DNA of 8,986 nucleotides, taken from NCBI GenBank assembly GCA_903864555.1, contig CAIPGJ010000808.1, positions 1 to 8,986 on the forward strand, written 5' to 3'. The stretch comes from an uncultured Pseudomonadota bacterium. GTDB taxonomy: Bacteria > Pseudomonadota > Gammaproteobacteria > Burkholderiales > SG8-39. The notes beneath the pieces were generated by a model. That model ran no database searches. It was not told where the DNA came from and saw nothing but the letters and a program-made list of their open reading frames with translations. The translations under genes were made by a program, and so were the position numbers. Below, piece after piece: positions 5,908-8,986 of this stretch. Each line of letters starts with the position of its first letter. Position 1 is the first letter of the stretch.

Positions 5908-6681
5908 TTACTTTCCCTTGAACCGGGGCGCCCGCTTTTCGCCGAATGCCTTGCCACCCTCCTGGTGGTCTTCTGTCAGCAGGCTGAGCGATTGCGCCCA
6001 GGCTTCAGCATCCAGGAAATTATCAAGGCTGGGGGTTTCCAGTGTCCGGAACATGCGCTTGGTAACGCTCAGGGCAAACGCGGGGCCCTGGGCAAGTTGG
6101 GTCGCCAGGGCTGCAGCTTCCGCCTCCAGATCGCCATCGGGAACCACCTTGTTGACCAGGCCCAGTGACAGGGCTTCCGCTGCCTTGGTCGGACGCGCCG
6201 TGTAGACCAGTTCCTTGGCGCGGTAAGTCCCGAGTATCTGCTTGAGGAAGAACACCGCGCCCCCATCCGGTACCAGCCCGATCTTGGCAAAGGACTGGTG
6301 AAACGTCGCTGTTTCAGAGGCAATGATCAGGTCGCAGGCCAGTGCCAGGCTCCAGCCTATGCCGGCCACCGGTCCGCGCACCGCGGCTATCACCGGCTTC
6401 TCCACGTTCGCCAGGGTGGAGACGACCATTTGTGCATGGCGGATGCGCTTCTTGGCGGCATGGGCGGTCAGTCCGCCCATGGTGGATACGTCACCACCGG
6501 CACAAAACCCCCTTCCTGCGCCGGTCAGGAGAATGATGCGAACCGATTCGTCGCGATTCAAGCCGGCAAACCCCGCAATCAGCGCATCCTTCATCTCATC
6601 GGACAGGGCATTCAGCTTGTCCGGACGGTTCAATGTGACGGTGGCAATGCCGTCCTTGTTCTCTATCGTGATGTTGCTCAT
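5908..6681 (-). CDS. enoyl-CoA hydratase/isomerase family protein, PaaG-like active site
   Basis: A complete 257-residue crotonase-fold protein, usual family length. AGGAGG at 6687-6692, 5 nt from ATG 6681, sets the start. Oxyanion-hole elements are present: FCAGGD (59-64) and PVAGIGW (104-110). The two Glu residues of classical enoyl-CoA hydratase (rat Glu144 and Glu164) are replaced: the first by Ser111 (GWSLA), the second in the segment HQSFAKIG. Instead VPDGG gives Asp139, matching the single catalytic Asp of PaaG-type 2,3-dehydroadipyl/epoxyphenylacetyl-CoA isomerases. Double-bond isomerisation or another single-base reaction on a CoA thioester is thus more likely than hydration. It lies 46 bp downstream of mmgE copy 2 in the synthetase-MmgE-ECH-Bug cluster. 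No other paa genes are present, so the gene name paaG is not justified. Confidence 0.92.
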   Translation of the reverse strand: MSNITIENKDGIATVTLNRPDKLNALSDEMKDALIAGFAGLNRDESVRIILLTGAGRGFCAGGDVSTMGGLTAHAAKKRIRHAQMVVSTLANVEKPVIAAVRGPVAGIGWSLALACDLIIASETATFHQSFAKIGLVPDGGAVFFLKQILGTYRAKELVYTARPTKAAEALSLGLVNKVVPDGDLEAEAAALATQLAQGPAFALSVTKRMFRTLETPSLDNFLDAEAWAQSLSLLTEDHQEGGKAFGEKRAPRFKGK

Positions 6682-6727
6682 GCAGTCCTCCTGTTGTGCC
6701 TCTATTGTCGTGCCCGGAGCGATCCGA

Positions 6728-8098
6728 TCAGGGAATGATGCCTTCGATCGAGTCGAGCTTTTCCAGGTTCAACATGTCATCCACGAGTTGTTCGGCACGT
6801 GCCTTGGTGATCGGCTTGACCGAATGGGTGGCGCAGTCGAGAAACTTCTCCTCCAGGCCGCCCTGCTTCAGCGGATTCTGCGGACTACCATAGGCATGTG
6901 CCACGCGTTTCTTCAGCGTCCGCCCATCCCGGATCTTCATGGTGATGTCGGCCGGCGTCATGTCCTTGGGGTCCAGCTTCTCGTCAAAGATGTGTTTTAC
7001 CTTCCGCGCACTTTCGAGCACGCGGCTGTCACCCAGGGCGGACTGCGCAAAGTGTTCGATCTTGACGTTCTGATGCACCATGGCCACCGCCAGCGTGAAG
7101 GGCATGCTGTCACCGGCGGCCACCGAGGTCGGCGGATTGAGGCGCCGGTCGGCCGGCTCGCACAACTCCCGGCCCCACTTGCTGACGATGACTTCCAGTT
7201 GCTCCACATCTTCCCAGCCCAGGCTGTGTTCCTGCATCAGGGTGATCACTGCCTCGATGTAGGTGTGCGTCAGCCGGCAGGATGGCCACAACTTGAAGCT
7301 CACGTTCGCACCTTCATAGACCTTGCCCAGGTCCTGGGTCAGGCGTTCGCGCGTGTACTTGCCGCGGAAGTAAAGGTTGTAGACACCGGCCCTGCCCTCA
7401 AGGAAGCGCCCCGGCCCGGTCAATCCCTTGTGGGCCAGCAGTGCGGACATGACGCCGACTTTGCCGGAAAATCCGTCGCGCACACCGCGCAGCGAAGACC
7501 CCTCCGCCATCTCGCGGGTGCCACCGGTCTGCGCATAGGCCATGCCGATGGCGTCGCTCATCTGCCCGGCAGACAGGCGCAATATCTTTCCTGCCGCCGC
7601 CGCTGCGCCGAAAGGGCCATACACGGCCGAGCCCAGCCAGCCATGTTCGGTCGGACCGGCATCCACGGCCAACGCCACACGCAGCGCAAAGTCAGCCCCC
7701 GAAGCCACCGCCGTGATGAAGTCCTTGCCGCTGACATTGCCAACGCGCTGCGCCACTGCCAGAGCTGCCGGCAGGGTTTGTGCGGTGGGATGGCTCTTGG
7801 CACCCTCATGGGTGTCGTCGTAATCGAGGGGATGGCAGAGCGCGCCATTGATCAGGGCGGCCATGGGCGAGGGAATCCTGTCGCCGAATCCCACGATGCT
7901 GCTTTCTGCACGGCCACCGAGGTCAAGCGCCAGTTCCACCATGCGCACGCAGTCTTCCGAGTTCGTCGTGGAAGCGAGCATCACCCCCATGGTGTCCAGG
8001 ATGCTGGCTTTTGCCGCCTTCACCGCATCCGCGGGCAGGTCCTCGAAGCGGCAGGCTGCCAGATGCTGGCACAACTGCTCTTCCAAACTCATCGTCAT
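6728..8098 (-). CDS. MmgE/PrpD family protein (copy 2)
   Basis: A complete 456-residue protein, full length for the family. AGGAGG at 8107-8112 is 8 nt from ATG 8098; a second ATG at 8092 is less well spaced. The N-terminal helical domain contains CHPLDYDD (88-95) and SHP (102-104), and the later WPSCRLTH (271-278) keeps the conserved His278. Two positions that copy 1 keeps differ here by eye: the GWH histidine is Leu155 (GWLGS), and the TKPFHAG lysine aligns with Arg204 in SLRGVRDG. The N-terminal and central halves of copies 1 and 2 align only distantly, so they are not a recent duplication. It is flanked 51 bp upstream by the NDP-forming synthetase and 46 bp downstream by the enoyl-CoA hydratase, suggesting one operon handling a CoA-linked carboxylate. 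Dehydratase, isomerase or decarboxylase activity is possible; the substrate is unknown. Confidence 0.93.
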   Translation of the reverse strand: MTMSLEEQLCQHLAACRFEDLPADAVKAAKASILDTMGVMLASTTNSEDCVRMVELALDLGGRAESSIVGFGDRIPSPMAALINGALCHPLDYDDTHEGAKSHPTAQTLPAALAVAQRVGNVSGKDFITAVASGADFALRVALAVDAGPTEHGWLGSAVYGPFGAAAAAGKILRLSAGQMSDAIGMAYAQTGGTREMAEGSSLRGVRDGFSGKVGVMSALLAHKGLTGPGRFLEGRAGVYNLYFRGKYTRERLTQDLGKVYEGANVSFKLWPSCRLTHTYIEAVITLMQEHSLGWEDVEQLEVIVSKWGRELCEPADRRLNPPTSVAAGDSMPFTLAVAMVHQNVKIEHFAQSALGDSRVLESARKVKHIFDEKLDPKDMTPADITMKIRDGRTLKKRVAHAYGSPQNPLKQGGLEEKFLDCATHSVKPITKARAEQLVDDMLNLEKLDSIEGIIP

Positions 8099-8149
8099 TG
8101 CTTGCTCCTCCTTGTGGGCCGTTCTTGTATTTGATTCCGGATGCGCCGC

Positions 8150-8986
8150 TCAGCCATCAGCAGCCACGATCACGGCATCGGCGGCATAGGCACCGCCAGG
8201 GGTAACGATCAGGGGATTGATGTCCAGGCTGGCTAGTGTCGTGGCATTTGCGGCTGCGATGTACGACAGGCGTACCAGCACATCGGCCAGTGCCTTGATG
8301 TCAGACCTGGGGCGACCACGGGCGCCATTCAACATGGGAAAGGATTTCAGTTCACGAATCATGGCCTGAGCCTCGACGTCGCCAAATGGTGCCCGCCTGA
8401 AAGCCGTGTCGTTGAGGATTTCGGCATAGATGCCCCCCAGGCCGAACATGACGAACGGCCCAAGGACGGGATCGTTCACGATGCCAGCAATCATCTCCAC
8501 GCCATCGACAATCTGCTGCTCCACCAGGATGCCTTCGATCCTCGCCTCAGGCGCGTGTCGTTTGACGCTCTCGAGGATGCGATCGCAGGCCTGCGCGGCG
8601 GCCTGCCCCGAGGCCACACCCACTACCACGCCACCAGCTTCGGTCTTGTGCAGAATGTCGGGGGAGATGATCTTCAAGACCACCGGGTAGCCAATGGCCT
8701 CAGCAGCCGCTCTGGCCTCATCGGCGGTCCTGACCACGCTTTGCCGCGGCACCGGTATGCCCAATCGGGCGAGCCAGGCTTTCGCTGCAGACTCGGTATC
8801 GAGACCGGCCGCCATCTTCAAGTTGCCGGCAGGGGCTTCCACTGCCGCAGTCTTTGTGGCTCCCAGGAGCAGTGCCGATTCACGGCAGCGGGCCGCCGCC
8901 TGAATCGCGCGCGTGGGATTCTCGAACACCAGGAAGCCCGCTTGCTCATAGCGCTCGCGCATGGGCGGCTCGCTGAGCATGGAGAG
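8150..8986 (-). CDS. NDP-forming acyl-CoA synthetase, C-terminal ATP-grasp part; N-terminus outside the window
   Basis: The frame is open from the right edge to TGA at 8150 (278 visible residues). ATG codons at 8980 and slightly downstream are internal, because the preceding codons stay open and the first ~30 residues (YEQAGFLVFENPTRAIQ) match the end of the CoA-ligase domain that precedes the ATP-grasp domain in fused enzymes. ATP-grasp features are GIPVP (76-80), GYPVVLK (99-105) with the nucleotide-binding Lys, ILHKTEAGGV (111-120), GILVEQQIVDGVEMI (152-166), DPVLGPFVMFGLGG (172-185) and LDINPL (254-259). Family members of about 700 residues make acyl-CoA from acid, CoA and ATP, releasing ADP, by way of a phospho-His that would lie in the missing part. 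It is the first visible gene of the minus-strand cluster, 51 bp before mmgE copy 2, and likely activates the imported acid. The acid is unknown. Confidence 0.93.
   Translation of the reverse strand, partial: LSMLSEPPMRERYEQAGFLVFENPTRAIQAAARCRESALLLGATKTAAVEAPAGNLKMAAGLDTESAAKAWLARLGIPVPRQSVVRTADEARAAAEAIGYPVVLKIISPDILHKTEAGGVVVGVASGQAAAQACDRILESVKRHAPEARIEGILVEQQIVDGVEMIAGIVNDPVLGPFVMFGLGGIYAEILNDTAFRRAPFGDVEAQAMIRELKSFPMLNGARGRPRSDIKALADVLVRLSYIAAANATTLASLDINPLIVTPGGAYAADAVIVAADG

Noticed and set aside
6728..8098. Reading the MmgE/PrpD genes as prpD of the 2-methylcitrate cycle
   Set aside because: No methylcitrate synthase, methylisocitrate lyase or aconitase-like gene is present, and copy 2 lacks active-site residues; the family name alone does not give the substrate.
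6323..8134. A very long plus-strand open frame (603 codons) opposite mmgE copy 2 and part of the enoyl-CoA hydratase gene
   Set aside because: It is antisense to two well-recognised genes with proper ribosome binding sites, its protein has no recognisable domain and is rich in His, Arg and Gln, and GC-rich codon bias readily leaves such frames open.
8150..8980. Synthetase as a complete 276-residue stand-alone beta subunit starting at 8980
   Set aside because: The frame is open to the window edge, and residues before the ATP-grasp domain look like the end of the preceding CoA-ligase domain, so a truncated fused enzyme is more likely.

Overview
The window looks like chromosomal DNA of a Gram-negative betaproteobacterium of the order Burkholderiales, most like the Bordetella/Achromobacter group (Alcaligenaceae). 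This is inferred from the GC-rich coding style, two orphan tripartite-tricarboxylate (Bug-type) periplasmic binding proteins without membrane partners, and their mixture with MmgE/PrpD, acyl-CoA dehydrogenase, enoyl-CoA hydratase and NDP-forming acyl-CoA synthetase genes. The species cannot be fixed from the sequence alone.

Layout. Positions 1-2360 hold two minus-strand genes: an acyl-CoA dehydrogenase (1221-2360) and, downstream of it, an MmgE/PrpD-family gene that runs off the left edge (1-1167). A divergent intergenic region of about 310 bp (2361-2672) separates them from a plus-strand Bug receptor gene (2673-3650). A 341 bp gap (3651-3991) follows. It is not empty: it carries the last ~36 codons of a ZIP-family metal transporter, a gene remnant. 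A plus-strand class II aldolase/adducin-family gene (3992-4774) comes next. It converges on a minus-strand cluster, with a perfect 9-bp hairpin at 4790-4811 in the convergence point.

The minus-strand cluster, in order of transcription, is NDP-forming acyl-CoA synthetase (8150 to the right edge, N-terminus missing), a second MmgE/PrpD protein (6728-8098), an enoyl-CoA hydratase/isomerase (5908-6681) and a second Bug receptor (4829-5824). The spacings are short (51, 46 and 83 bp) and good ribosome binding sites precede three of these genes, so one transcript is likely.

How the genes may work together (inference). A carboxylate is captured in the periplasm by a Bug receptor, activated to a CoA thioester by the synthetase, and processed by dehydrogenation, hydration or isomerisation and by MmgE/PrpD-type dehydratase, decarboxylase or isomerase chemistry. 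The class II aldolase-like enzyme may cleave or decarboxylate a product. Both halves pair a Bug gene with an MmgE/PrpD gene and a CoA-ester enzyme. Several enzymes carry non-standard active sites: the dehydrogenase lacks a Glu at both usual base positions, the hydratase has a lone Asp like PaaG, and one MmgE/PrpD lacks two residues that the other keeps. The substrate is therefore probably not an ordinary straight-chain fatty acid and cannot be named from sequence. No tRNA, rRNA, CRISPR array, intact insertion sequence or transcription-regulator gene was seen.
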